Positions 37,649 through 46,273 of a stretch of 64,000 nt of DNA are shown in pieces. The position numbers were made by a program, and so were the translations under genes. The stretch is from positions 1 to 64,000 of the forward strand of contig CANQLV010000010.1 in assembly GCA_947624785.1 (NCBI GenBank). The letters are read 5' to 3'. The DNA is from Akkermansia muciniphila. GTDB taxonomy: Bacteria; Verrucomicrobiota; Verrucomicrobiia; Verrucomicrobiales; Akkermansiaceae. Each line of letters begins with the position of its first letter. Within the stretch, counting starts at the first letter, position 1. The notes under the pieces were generated by a model. That model was not told the origin of the DNA. It ran no database searches and worked only from the letters and a program-made list of their open reading frames with translations.

Positions 37649-38830
37649 ATGAATAAAAAAGTGGTTCGTACAGCCATTATTTATATCGTATCTTCGGCCG
37701 TGTTTGCCTGCGCGTTTGCGCAGGCAAACATCCTTTCCGAAAACTGGGGAGCAGCTTTGCTTTTCCAGATTCTTGTATTTTTCATTATCAATGAAGCCTG
37801 GTATTGGCTGTGCGCATGGCCGGGCATTTTTCTGGCCCTTTTCCAGCAGGTGAAGGATAAAAATGTTCCGGAGCAAAACCGCGAAAAGTATATAAGAGGC
37901 TTAAACAAGCTCGTCCGGATAACAAGTATCATTATTCTCATTCTGCCGCATGTTATTTACGGTATGCTGTGGATGGCCAATGTCCTGTCTCAGGGCGCCT
38001 TGCAGCGGTGGGGAAAAGTGGACTTGGATGCGTCTCTGTTCTTTCCGTCCTATCTATCCTGCGTCATCCTTTTCATTCTGGTTTTTATCTTTTCTATTCA
38101 GCCTTATTCCATCAACCATTTCATGTTTGAACCTGGTCTGGGTAAGGAGAAAGTAGTTGAAGAAGATGGGGCAAAACTCTCTACGCCCACTGCGCCTCTG
38201 AATGTGCGGGATGAGGAACAGGGTAATCATTCCATTCTGTTTGATGCCCATTACAGGAAGGTGGTGAAGGAAATGGAACCCAATGAGGAAATCCTGGCGG
38301 TGACGGCCCCCATTCCCTATGCTTTTAACAGGCAGACTCGTATAGAACTCATGATAGGTGTGCCGTTCATTCTGGCCTCTGTATGGGTGGCATCCATGCT
38401 TTTCAAGATTGTTTCCCAGTCTGGATTCTCTTTCATTTTCTGGGGGCTCATCCTTATGTTTCTTGTCTTTTTTTCGGTGGGGTGTTTGCTGGTTTTTTCT
38501 CCGACGCGGTGGAGAAAAAAACTTTCAAGGACGGATTATTTTGTTACTTCCAGACGTGTTTTTCTGGCAGAGGGAAGAGATTTACACCAATTTTTTTGGA
38601 AAGATGAACCATACGTCTCCTTACAGATGCATAATGAATTGCTGGGAAGCGTCTATATTTCACGCCGAACACGTGTCAATGCCTGTTTGGATAAACTATT
38701 CGGCAAGGGAAAGGTCAATGCCTATGAGACAGATGAAACAGGTAAAATGAATGGATTGCTGAACATCCCCCAGGCGGGGGATATCTATGCGATGATTGAA
38801 TCTCTCATGGAGCATTCTAAGGAAAAATGA
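37649..38830 (+). CDS. membrane protein with bacterial PH-like domain, paired with the Rhs gene
   Basis: 393 residues, not assigned to a named family. About five hydrophobic segments are visible, including residues 7-25, 29-55, 88-112, 128-150 and a pair at about 240-285. The C-terminal part (YFVTSRRVFLAEGRDLHQFF and the following strands) resembles a bacterial pleckstrin-homology fold. It starts 12 bp after the Rhs stop, so the two are probably translated from one mRNA. The position fits an immunity or accessory protein for the Rhs tip, and the membrane location would suit a membrane-acting toxin. That pairing is inference. Confidence 0.7.
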   Translation: MNKKVVRTAIIYIVSSAVFACAFAQANILSENWGAALLFQILVFFIINEAWYWLCAWPGIFLALFQQVKDKNVPEQNREKYIRGLNKLVRITSIIILILPHVIYGMLWMANVLSQGALQRWGKVDLDASLFFPSYLSCVILFILVFIFSIQPYSINHFMFEPGLGKEKVVEEDGAKLSTPTAPLNVRDEEQGNHSILFDAHYRKVVKEMEPNEEILAVTAPIPYAFNRQTRIELMIGVPFILASVWVASMLFKIVSQSGFSFIFWGLILMFLVFFSVGCLLVFSPTRWRKKLSRTDYFVTSRRVFLAEGRDLHQFFWKDEPYVSLQMHNELLGSVYISRRTRVNACLDKLFGKGKVNAYETDETGKMNGLLNIPQAGDIYAMIESLMEHSKEK

Positions 38831-38878
38831 ATATTCGTTTAAAAGCAGGTTCCATCATTTGACTGGAATTTTCTGACA

Positions 38879-39916
38879 GTGAATTTTTTACCATTCCCTG
38901 CCTTGTCCATAATCGGGATGCCGTCCCTTTACGGGGGAGCGGGAAGCGAGCTTTTTCATCAAATCAAGCTTTGGCGACAGTGTTCCTTGCCGCTTCACAT
39001 CATACCTACACATCCTGTCGAGTTTGATCAGAAATACCTTGCTCATGGGTGCACTCTTCACGCGCCCAATGACTGGGCCTCCATTCCCTCCTCTTCTCTC
39101 GTCATCAGCTTTTGCAATCGTGATTTTCTGCGCAATCTTGCCGCCATCCGGCAGCGGGCGCAATATGTCATTTATGTGAATTGCATGGCATGGCTTTATC
39201 CGGAAGAAAAGGAAGCCATGCGGCACGGGCTTGTTGACTGCTTTCTTTATCAGAATGAAAAAGTCATGAATACTCTTGTTCCGCAACTAAGGAGGCTGAA
39301 TCCGAACCCGCGCATTCAATTCCGAACTTTTGTCCCCTATTTTGACAGTTCATTGTTTCCTTTCGTGGATCACCGGCCTTCCGATTTCTTTTGTGCCGGA
39401 CATATCTCGCGCCAGGAGCCGGAAAAATTCGCGGTTGATACGTGGCGCATTTATGAAAGTTTTTCTTCTCCCGTGGCTAAAAAAGCCTGTTTTTTAGGAT
39501 ATGACAGGCGCAGCCGGAGCAAGACCGGCCCTCCTCCCGAATGGGTTCAAACCTATCTTGATGAACAGGATTTAAGCCAGCAGGATTTTTACAGAAGCTG
39601 CCATGTCGTTTTGCAGCCGACGGATACCGTTGAAAACTGGCCTCGCATTGGTTTTGAAGCGATGGCGAGCGGAAGCGTCCTGATCGTGGACAAGAGAGGA
39701 GGTTGGGAACAAATGATTGAACATGGAAAAACGGGCTGGCTCTGTGAGAACGCAGCCGATTTCATTGCCTATGCCTCTAAAATGGCATGGGAACCGCGCT
39801 GCCGGGAAGACATGGCCGGAGCTGCACGGGAACGAGGCTCTGCCTTGGGTGGCTTGTCCGCGTCTCTGGAAAGCTGGAAGGAAGTTTTTTATGAAGCCAG
39901 TCGTCTGTGTGGGTAA
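38879..39916 (+). CDS. glycosyltransferase (GT4/GT1-like)
   Basis: 345 residues from a GTG at 38879; an ATG 13 codons in is an alternative start. The N-terminal half holds GMPSLYGGAGSELFHQIKLW, typical of the donor-side glycine loop of GT-B enzymes. The C-terminal half carries the nucleotide-sugar binding pattern WPRIGFEAMASGSVLIVDKR followed by GGWEQMIEHGKTGWL, including the conserved E-x7-type region. No signal peptide or membrane helix is apparent. It is the last gene of the lower-GC island and is 48 bp behind the PH-like membrane protein. The acceptor is unknown. Confidence 0.85.
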   Translation: MNFLPFPALSIIGMPSLYGGAGSELFHQIKLWRQCSLPLHIIPTHPVEFDQKYLAHGCTLHAPNDWASIPSSSLVISFCNRDFLRNLAAIRQRAQYVIYVNCMAWLYPEEKEAMRHGLVDCFLYQNEKVMNTLVPQLRRLNPNPRIQFRTFVPYFDSSLFPFVDHRPSDFFCAGHISRQEPEKFAVDTWRIYESFSSPVAKKACFLGYDRRSRSKTGPPPEWVQTYLDEQDLSQQDFYRSCHVVLQPTDTVENWPRIGFEAMASGSVLIVDKRGGWEQMIEHGKTGWLCENAADFIAYASKMAWEPRCREDMAGAARERGSALGGLSASLESWKEVFYEASRLCG

Positions 39917-39941
39917 GGATCCCTTCCTTTTTCTAAACCGG

Positions 39942-40967
39942 TTATTTCCCGGCCGCTTTGCGGAGCAGGTCCACGGTGTGTTCAAAGGCTACGCCGCGGA
40001 CGTCGATGCTCTGGGAGTTTTCCGCCAGCGCCCCGGTGATTTCCTCCCGTAATGTTCCGGCCTGTTCCTCCGTGAGCAGGTTTTTGGAGATCAGGGAGCG
40101 CGTGATGATCTGGAGAACGTACTTTGTCTCCACGAAGGACTGGCGTCCCACGGCTTTTTTCATGGCTTCCGTGAATTCCGGGGCATGGCCGGGAGACAGG
40201 GCCGCAACGGCTTTTTCATAGGCCTGGATGAAGGCGTCCACCGGTGCCTTGGAAACTTCCGTCTTGGTGAGGTCAAAGCTGGATTGATAGGCCAGGGCCC
40301 CTTCCTCCGCCAGCTGAAGGGCGTTTTTTCCGAACTTGTTGACGGCGGTCATGTCCGCCCCCTTTTCCAGCAGCAGGGCCGCCACCTGGAAGTTGCCGCG
40401 CATGGCCGCCAGCATCAGGGGCGTGAAGCCGTTGCCCTCCCGGTTGTTGATGTCCGCCTTCTTTTCAATCAGCATGTCGGACAGCCGGTCCAGGCCGCTC
40501 CAGGAAGCCCAGTGCAGGGCAGTCCATCCGTCCTTGTCCTTCTGGTCAATCTCCACGCGGGGTTCCTCCAGAAGACGGGCCAGGTAGGGCGCGCGCTTGA
40601 CTTCCAGCTTCAGCGTGGTTTCAATGTTGTTGTAGTTGGCGTAGCACACCCACATGACGGGCGTTCTGCCGTGGGGGTCCGTCATGTTGACAAAGGCCTT
40701 TCCTTCCGCCGCCGCCAGTTCTTCCCCTTCTTTCAGGGTCTGCTCGAATTCCTTCATGCCCCTGGTCCGGGCTTCCTGCTCCTCCTGCTCGGAGGAGGCG
40801 TTCACTTCCTTCGCCTCCGCCTTTTTCATCACGGTGATGAGGTCCAGGGCCGGGTTGGGGTCTCCGGAGAAGGATTTGGAAACCACCAGGCTTAGGCCGC
40901 CGAGAATGGAACTGAAAGCCACCAGAATGATGGAATCCACAATGATGTTGCGCGTGTGCTGGTTCAT
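39942..40967 (-). CDS. membrane-anchored ankyrin-repeat protein
   Basis: 341 residues. An N-terminal transmembrane or signal-anchor helix (IIVDSIILVAFSSILGGLSL) is followed by a charged linker. Three to four ankyrin repeats (about residues 95-215) include DKDGWTALHWASWSGLDRLS and GNGFTPLMLAAMRGNFQVAA. A helical C-terminal region follows. It is 12 bp downstream of the MFS transporter gene and so likely co-transcribed. It probably mediates protein contacts at the envelope; the partner is unknown. Confidence 0.85.
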   Translation of the reverse strand: MNQHTRNIIVDSIILVAFSSILGGLSLVVSKSFSGDPNPALDLITVMKKAEAKEVNASSEQEEQEARTRGMKEFEQTLKEGEELAAAEGKAFVNMTDPHGRTPVMWVCYANYNNIETTLKLEVKRAPYLARLLEEPRVEIDQKDKDGWTALHWASWSGLDRLSDMLIEKKADINNREGNGFTPLMLAAMRGNFQVAALLLEKGADMTAVNKFGKNALQLAEEGALAYQSSFDLTKTEVSKAPVDAFIQAYEKAVAALSPGHAPEFTEAMKKAVGRQSFVETKYVLQIITRSLISKNLLTEEQAGTLREEITGALAENSQSIDVRGVAFEHTVDLLRKAAGK

Positions 40968-40979
40968 GGTCTCTTGAGG

Positions 40980-42461
40980 TCAGGAGTTGGCTTCCGTGAG
41001 TTCTTCCGCCGTCAGGGCCGGATCCGTTTCCGCTTCAATGGCTCCGATGGGCGGCGAGTCCGCATCTTCCTCCGGGTGGTCGGAGGTGATGGTCTTGCGG
41101 GTCATGATGATGGCGATGGGGCTGATGACGGCCATGGCCAGGTAAATGGTCCACATGAATTCGGGGGAGGACCAGAAGCCGATGTGGCCCGTATCCATCT
41201 TGGCGCAGATGCCGTCATAGCAGAGGTAGGCGACGAGCAGGCCGCCGATGATGCCGTTGATGGGCTTGGCGATGAACATGGGCAATGCCGCCAGGGACAT
41301 GTAGGAGGCCACCTTGTCCTTGGGCGCCACGCGGGCCACATATTCCGAAAAGCGGGGGGAGAACAGCAGTTCCCCGAACGCGAACACCAGAATCTGCGTC
41401 ACAATGGCTACCAGATACGCCTGGGAGCGCGTTTCAATGCCGGGCACCACATAGTACCATTCAATGGGAATGGCCATGAAGACAAGGGAAAAGGCGGAAA
41501 TGGACATGCCTACGATCATGAGGCTCACGGTGGAGAAGCGCCCCAGCACCGGAATGAGCAGGATGAGCCCGGAAACGATGATGGCCGGGTTGATGGCATT
41601 GATGGAGCCGATGGCAAAGTCATCATACAGGGTGCGTACATAGTATTTGGGCATGACCAGGAATTGCAGCGTGAAGACGATGCGCACGCCCATGGTCAGC
41701 ACCAGGAAGAGGATGAGCTTGCGGAAGGCGGATTCCTTCCACACTTCCCGGAAAAGCTGCAGGGGCCGGCGGAGGGGCGCTTTCAGGTTGGCCTCCTTTT
41801 CACTGGGTTCCGCGTAGTTGTCTTCGTCAATGAAGCGGGTGGTGATGCAGCCCAGCAGCACCATCAGCGTGCCGAAGTTAATGATCCAGTAGCCGCCGTC
41901 CACGGCGCCGAAGTGCTTGCGGAAGAATTCAATCAGGAATACGTTCGCGATCACGGCGGCGATGTTCATCAGCAGGTAATAGATATTGAACCCCGTGGCG
42001 CGCGCCTTCAGCGGGGAAAAGCGCCGGATGGAGGTCTGGATGACGGGGGACATGAACGCCGTGCCGAAGGACATGATCAGAATCCCTGTCATGACCACCA
42101 GCCTCCCGGAGTCCACGGTGGGGCTGAGATCAGGCCCGAATCCCATGATGAGACGCCCGGCGATGAGAATGATGAAACCGATCAGGTACGTGCGCCGTAT
42201 GCCGATGATGTCGCAAATGGAGCCCACCGCAAAGACGAAGGCGGAGATGAACAGGGTGTACAGCCCCACCCACAGGGCCGCGTCCGCATCGTTGAAACTG
42301 CAGTAGTCCGTCAGGTAGAGGACAAATACCGTGATCAGGGAGAAGTAGGCCATGCCGTCGAAGAACTGGACGACGTTGGTGAGCCAGAAATCTTTGGATA
42401 CGGCCTTTAGGATTTTGAACTCGGAGAAGTACTTGATGATAGGGTTGGCGGACTCGTTCAT
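40980..42461 (-). CDS. major facilitator superfamily transporter
   Basis: 493 residues with about 12 hydrophobic segments. The loop between helices 2 and 3 reads GSICDIIGIRRTYLIGFIIL, the MFS signature position. The arrangement WLTNVVQFFDGMAYFSLITV at the N-terminus and a long central loop (around residue 210) recall peptide/POT-like MFS carriers. The substrate cannot be assigned. It starts 121 bp behind the YugP-like gene and is followed closely by the ankyrin protein. Confidence 0.85.
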   Translation of the reverse strand: MNESANPIIKYFSEFKILKAVSKDFWLTNVVQFFDGMAYFSLITVFVLYLTDYCSFNDADAALWVGLYTLFISAFVFAVGSICDIIGIRRTYLIGFIILIAGRLIMGFGPDLSPTVDSGRLVVMTGILIMSFGTAFMSPVIQTSIRRFSPLKARATGFNIYYLLMNIAAVIANVFLIEFFRKHFGAVDGGYWIINFGTLMVLLGCITTRFIDEDNYAEPSEKEANLKAPLRRPLQLFREVWKESAFRKLILFLVLTMGVRIVFTLQFLVMPKYYVRTLYDDFAIGSINAINPAIIVSGLILLIPVLGRFSTVSLMIVGMSISAFSLVFMAIPIEWYYVVPGIETRSQAYLVAIVTQILVFAFGELLFSPRFSEYVARVAPKDKVASYMSLAALPMFIAKPINGIIGGLLVAYLCYDGICAKMDTGHIGFWSSPEFMWTIYLAMAVISPIAIIMTRKTITSDHPEEDADSPPIGAIEAETDPALTAEELTEANS

Positions 42462-42582
42462 GCAGAAGAGAGTAAATTTTGACGACGATGGAAGAGTGGG
42501 TTACACGCACCCCCGTTTCAAGTTTTTTTCTCTCAAAAGCCGGATTAACCGGAAAAATGCGAGCTGCCGTCACGGCGCCTCC

Positions 42583-43227
42583 CTATCTGGGCAGAATGCG
42601 CCGGAATCCCGCCACATTGCACCAGGACAACGCCTTCAGGCATTGCTCCACCGCCATGGCGTCCGAGGGCAGCAGGGGCCACAGCCCGGCTTCCTTCAGC
42701 CCGGATTTGGCTATTTCCGCCGCTTTCCACTCACGGAACTGGGTGGGAAGGGCGGAGAAGGTGAAGAAGGCCCAGCAGGCCAGCCCGATGGCCAGGGCAA
42801 TCTGGAATTTCAGCAGCCCGGTTGCAAGCATCCCCAGCAGGATGAGGGCTGTGAAGAAGGGAATCATCATGGCGCGGGCGGCGGCGGTTTTGCGGGTTTT
42901 GGCCGCCGCAGGGTCTTCCCTGACCAGGCTGCTCATGGCCCAGGTATGGGCCACGCAGGCCAGGCGCCCCGCGGTTACCTTGCCTTCCCATGCGGGGGGC
43001 AGGCTGATGAGCCCGTTTTCATCCACGCCGGGAAAACGGGCCTCCGCCAGTTTCCGCTGGCGTTTTTCCGCGCCGTCCAGGCGGTGAATCAGCCCCGCCG
43101 GACCCGGAAATCCCGGCAATTCCCGCGATTCGTAGGTACGCAGCGGAATGACCCCCTTGGTGAAGCGCAGCGCGGCAATGACGCCGAGCACGACCACGGA
43201 AAGGAATATCACTACTGCGAATAGCAT
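42583..43227 (-). CDS. YugP-like membrane protein lacking the zinc-protease motif
   Basis: 214 residues from the ATG at 43225-43227. A longer in-frame extension runs antisense to the sulfatase and is rejected. An N-terminal helix (LFAVVIFLSVVVLGVIAALR) and two C-terminal helices (about residues 115-150) surround a region that aligns by eye with the YugP-type neutral zinc peptidase family. LISLPPAWEGKVTAGRLACV followed by AHTWA stands where the family has AAHExGHA, and FTFSALPTQFREWKAAEIAK corresponds to the conserved LPVEF-type block. The HExxH motif is absent (HTWAM), so it is probably a non-catalytic relative. Its role is unknown. Confidence 0.55.
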   Translation of the reverse strand: MLFAVVIFLSVVVLGVIAALRFTKGVIPLRTYESRELPGFPGPAGLIHRLDGAEKRQRKLAEARFPGVDENGLISLPPAWEGKVTAGRLACVAHTWAMSSLVREDPAAAKTRKTAAARAMMIPFFTALILLGMLATGLLKFQIALAIGLACWAFFTFSALPTQFREWKAAEIAKSGLKEAGLWPLLPSDAMAVEQCLKALSWCNVAGFRRILPR

Positions 43228-43335
43228 AGACGGCTTTTTCGCATACGTCCGGATGCCCGTCAATCTCCCCGGATGGCATGAAAGCGGTCTTTTCAGCTTG
43301 ATTAACACGGCAGGCGTTAAGTACAACAATCCGTC

Positions 43336-45504
43336 ATGTTTGCGCCGTTCTCCCGTTTTCTTGCCTTGCTTCTGATGTTTTCGGGCTGCCTGGGATGGGC
43401 GGCCCCCTCTCCTGCGCCGGGACGGCCCAACATCCTCTTTATCCTGGTTGACGATCTGGGCTGGGGGGATCTTGGGGTATTCCACCAGAACCGCCGCGCC
43501 CGTGAAGGGAAGCCCGCCATTCAGACTCCGGCCCTCGACCGGATGGCTGCGGAGGGAATTCAGTTGTGCAGGCATTATGCGGGTTCTCCCGTCTGCGCCC
43601 CTTCGCGCGCCTCGCTGTTTTCCGGCGTTCATCAGGGGCATGCCCGCGTGGTGAGGGACAATACGTTTGACATGCCTCTGGAGGATGCGTTGACGTTGCC
43701 GGCCATGTTGAAGAAAGCCGGATACGCAACGGCGCTGATCGGCAAATGGGGGATTGGAGGCGGAACGGAATGCGGAGGCAATCCGGGGGAGTCCACGGCT
43801 TTTCCCGATAAAAGGGGCTTTGATTACTTCTTCGGCCATCTGGACCACATCGGAGCGCACCGGCACTATGCGGCGGATGATCCCGCGGACCGCCGTTCCC
43901 AGACGGGTACCAACGTGATCTGGGACATGCATGAAAATATCACCAAATCCTGTACGAATTCCTATTCCACGGATTTGTTCACGGCCCGCGCCAAGAAGTG
44001 GATTGTGGACCACAGGAAAAAATCAAGGGGCCAGCCGTTTTTCCTGGCGCTGACTTTTACGGCTCCCCACTCCGCGCTGGAAGTTCCCACACAAGCCTAT
44101 CCCGCCGGCGGCGGCCTGAAGGGCGGATTGCAGTGGCTGGGTAAAAAGGGGGAATTGATCAATACGGCCAACGGCGTGCGCAATTCATACGTTTATCCCC
44201 GGTATGCCTCCCAAAAATGGCCGGAGGGAGCAAAAAAGCATGCTTCCATGATAGCCCGGATTGACGATGCCGTGGGGGATTTGCTCAGGCTCCTCTCCGA
44301 TTTGAAAATAGATAAAAACACGATTGTGGTTTTTACCTCCGATAACGGCCCCCATAATGAAGGCAGTTTCACAGGCCCTGCGCAGGACCCCAACTTTTTC
44401 GAGTCTTATGGCCCGTTTGACGGAATCAAAAGGGATACCTGGGAGGCCGGCATCAGGGTTCCGGCTATTGTGCGCTGGCCGGCGGCCATTCCTTCAGGCC
44501 GCGTTAGCCATGCTCCCAGCCAGTTCCATGACTGGATGGCCACGTTTGCAGAGGCCGGAGGAATGCCGGTTCCGGCAAAAACGGATGGAGTTTCCATCCT
44601 GCCCACCCTCACGGGGAAAGGCAGGCAGAAGCCGGGCATTCTTTATGTGGAATATAACGTGAAGGGAAAAACGCCCGATTATAAAAACTTCCTTCCGGAG
44701 CACCGGAACGTTTCCAGGCTCCAGCAGCAGCTTATCTATGCAGGCAGGTACAAGGGCGTCAGGCAGAATATCCGTTCCCATGAGGATCCTTTCCAGATTT
44801 ATGATATTGAAAAAGACCCCCGGGAATCCCGCAATCTGGCGGAGACGCCGGAGGGCAGGAAATACGGGGATTATTTCAGGAAGAGGGTATTGCAGGTCAG
44901 GAGGATTTATGACTATGACAACTCCGTCCGCGGTTGTCTGGCCGGCAGGCCTTATGATTCCGTCCCCGTGCCGCCTTTGGAGAAGGGCGGGGAAGTAGGC
45001 GGAAAACTGGCGTTCAGGCTTCTTTCCTCCAAGGCGTGTCCCTGGGTGCCCAAGCCGGAGGCGGTCAGGGGGTATGAAAACCTTGCGGTGGCGGAGACTT
45101 CCGGTTGTCTTGTCCCGGACGGCATTTCCAGACAGCCTTTTTGCGGGGAATGGAAGGGCTTCCTGAGCGTGCCGGAAACGGGAGTTTATACCTTTTTCCT
45201 GGAAACGGATTCCAATGAAGGTTCCAAATCCTTTGTGCGCCTGCATGACATGCAATTGGTGGATGCCGACTTCCGTTATAAGCCGGGGGACCGGGCGGAT
45301 TCCTCTTCCGCCGTGGGAACGACGGAATGCAGCCCGGAAACCGGCAAAAGGGGAGTGCCCCTGGCAAAGGGGGCGCATCCCGTCAGCATCGGGTACGTGC
45401 ATGGGGCGGGCGCTTCAAAGGCCGGGCTCAAGCTGATGTGGTCGCGGGACGGGGGCGCCCCGGAAGAAATTCCGGCATCCTGTTTCTCCATGTCCGCAAA
45501 GTAA
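43336..45504 (+). CDS. secreted sulfatase with C-terminal PA14-like domain
   Basis: Type I formylglycine sulfatase, 722 residues. A signal peptide (residues 1-22, ending GWAA) is followed by the metal-site start PNILFILVDDLGWGDLG (Asp39, Asp40). The formylglycine motif CAPSR has Cys87 as the residue to be oxidised. Further alkaline-phosphatase-fold elements include LIGKWGIGG, TFTAPHSALE and VVFTSDNGPHNEG. Residues about 600-722 form a beta-rich module (GFLSVPETGVYTFFLETDSN) of PA14 type, often linked to carbohydrate binding. It is probably exported and acts on sulfated glycans such as mucin O-glycans; the substrate is inferred from context only. It needs a separate anaerobic or aerobic maturase, which is not in the window. 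Confidence 0.93.
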   Translation: MFAPFSRFLALLLMFSGCLGWAAPSPAPGRPNILFILVDDLGWGDLGVFHQNRRAREGKPAIQTPALDRMAAEGIQLCRHYAGSPVCAPSRASLFSGVHQGHARVVRDNTFDMPLEDALTLPAMLKKAGYATALIGKWGIGGGTECGGNPGESTAFPDKRGFDYFFGHLDHIGAHRHYAADDPADRRSQTGTNVIWDMHENITKSCTNSYSTDLFTARAKKWIVDHRKKSRGQPFFLALTFTAPHSALEVPTQAYPAGGGLKGGLQWLGKKGELINTANGVRNSYVYPRYASQKWPEGAKKHASMIARIDDAVGDLLRLLSDLKIDKNTIVVFTSDNGPHNEGSFTGPAQDPNFFESYGPFDGIKRDTWEAGIRVPAIVRWPAAIPSGRVSHAPSQFHDWMATFAEAGGMPVPAKTDGVSILPTLTGKGRQKPGILYVEYNVKGKTPDYKNFLPEHRNVSRLQQQLIYAGRYKGVRQNIRSHEDPFQIYDIEKDPRESRNLAETPEGRKYGDYFRKRVLQVRRIYDYDNSVRGCLAGRPYDSVPVPPLEKGGEVGGKLAFRLLSSKACPWVPKPEAVRGYENLAVAETSGCLVPDGISRQPFCGEWKGFLSVPETGVYTFFLETDSNEGSKSFVRLHDMQLVDADFRYKPGDRADSSSAVGTTECSPETGKRGVPLAKGAHPVSIGYVHGAGASKAGLKLMWSRDGGAPEEIPASCFSMSAK

Positions 45505-45655
45505 CCGCCGGAAATTTTCCGCCTTTCCGGCTGGGAGGCGGGAAAAACGGCCGTGATGGAGCCGGAGGTTTTATCTGCGGAACCGTTGGATTGGGATTGC
45601 TTTCCCGGAGCTTTTCATGTAATTGCTGACCGCAATGGTCCATATCCGGGAATGC

Positions 45656-46258
45656 ATGAGGAAGTGGCTGCCGTTTGTCCTGATGGCGGCGGCTCTCGGA
45701 GTGTCTCCGGCCCAGGATGTGGCGAGCCCGGATGCCGCGGAGCTGGACCTGGACCTGGTCAAATTGAAAAAAGGCCCCAAGGGTAAACAGAGGGAAGCCA
45801 TGCGGAAGGTTCTCCTGCTCGTGAACCTGAAACAGAAGGAAACGTGGCTGGCGGAATCCACGGGGGAGGATGCCGTTCATCTGGAGGCGGAGATTTCCTT
45901 CCGCCGGTATCTTGCCGCAGTGGATGTGGACGGCTGTCCGGAGGAATTCAAACGCGCGTTCCGCGGTTATGCAAAGCTTCTGAATTCCTTTGAAGAAAAA
46001 GATTTGAAAAGCGTGCGGGATTTTCCTTCCGTTCCCTTGCAGGCTGCCGGAAGGGAGCTGTTCCGGATATTGCTCAATTACCGGCTGGAGCCGGAACATC
46101 TGCTGGAGGAAATGAAGGCGCTGGTGGATGAGGAAATTGAGGGGAAGGAGGAGCTGTCCGCAGGGCAGATGATGGACATTGTCCGGGAGGTGCGGGAGGC
46201 CCTGCAATCCGGCAGACGCCCCTTTCCCGCGGAAAGGGCGCCGGAAAACAGGGAATGA
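45656..46258 (+). CDS. exported protein of unknown function
   Basis: About 200 residues from the ATG at 45656, which gives a signal peptide (MRKWLPFVLMAAALGVSPAQ). The mature part is helical and rich in Glu, Lys and Leu, with no domain recognised (for example LDLDLVKLKKGPKGKQREAM and the C-terminal MMDIVREVREALQSGRRPFP). It follows the sulfatase by about 150 bp and is convergent with the next gene, whose stop is 15 bp away. Confidence 0.6.
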   Translation: MRKWLPFVLMAAALGVSPAQDVASPDAAELDLDLVKLKKGPKGKQREAMRKVLLLVNLKQKETWLAESTGEDAVHLEAEISFRRYLAAVDVDGCPEEFKRAFRGYAKLLNSFEEKDLKSVRDFPSVPLQAAGRELFRILLNYRLEPEHLLEEMKALVDEEIEGKEELSAGQMMDIVREVREALQSGRRPFPAERAPENRE

Positions 46259-46273
46259 GGCTTGCAGCGTCTT

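Noticed and set aside
43228..44013. In-frame N-terminal extension of the YugP-like protein
   Set aside because: It runs antisense to the signal peptide and active site of the sulfatase. The ATG at 43225-43227 directly precedes a clean membrane helix.
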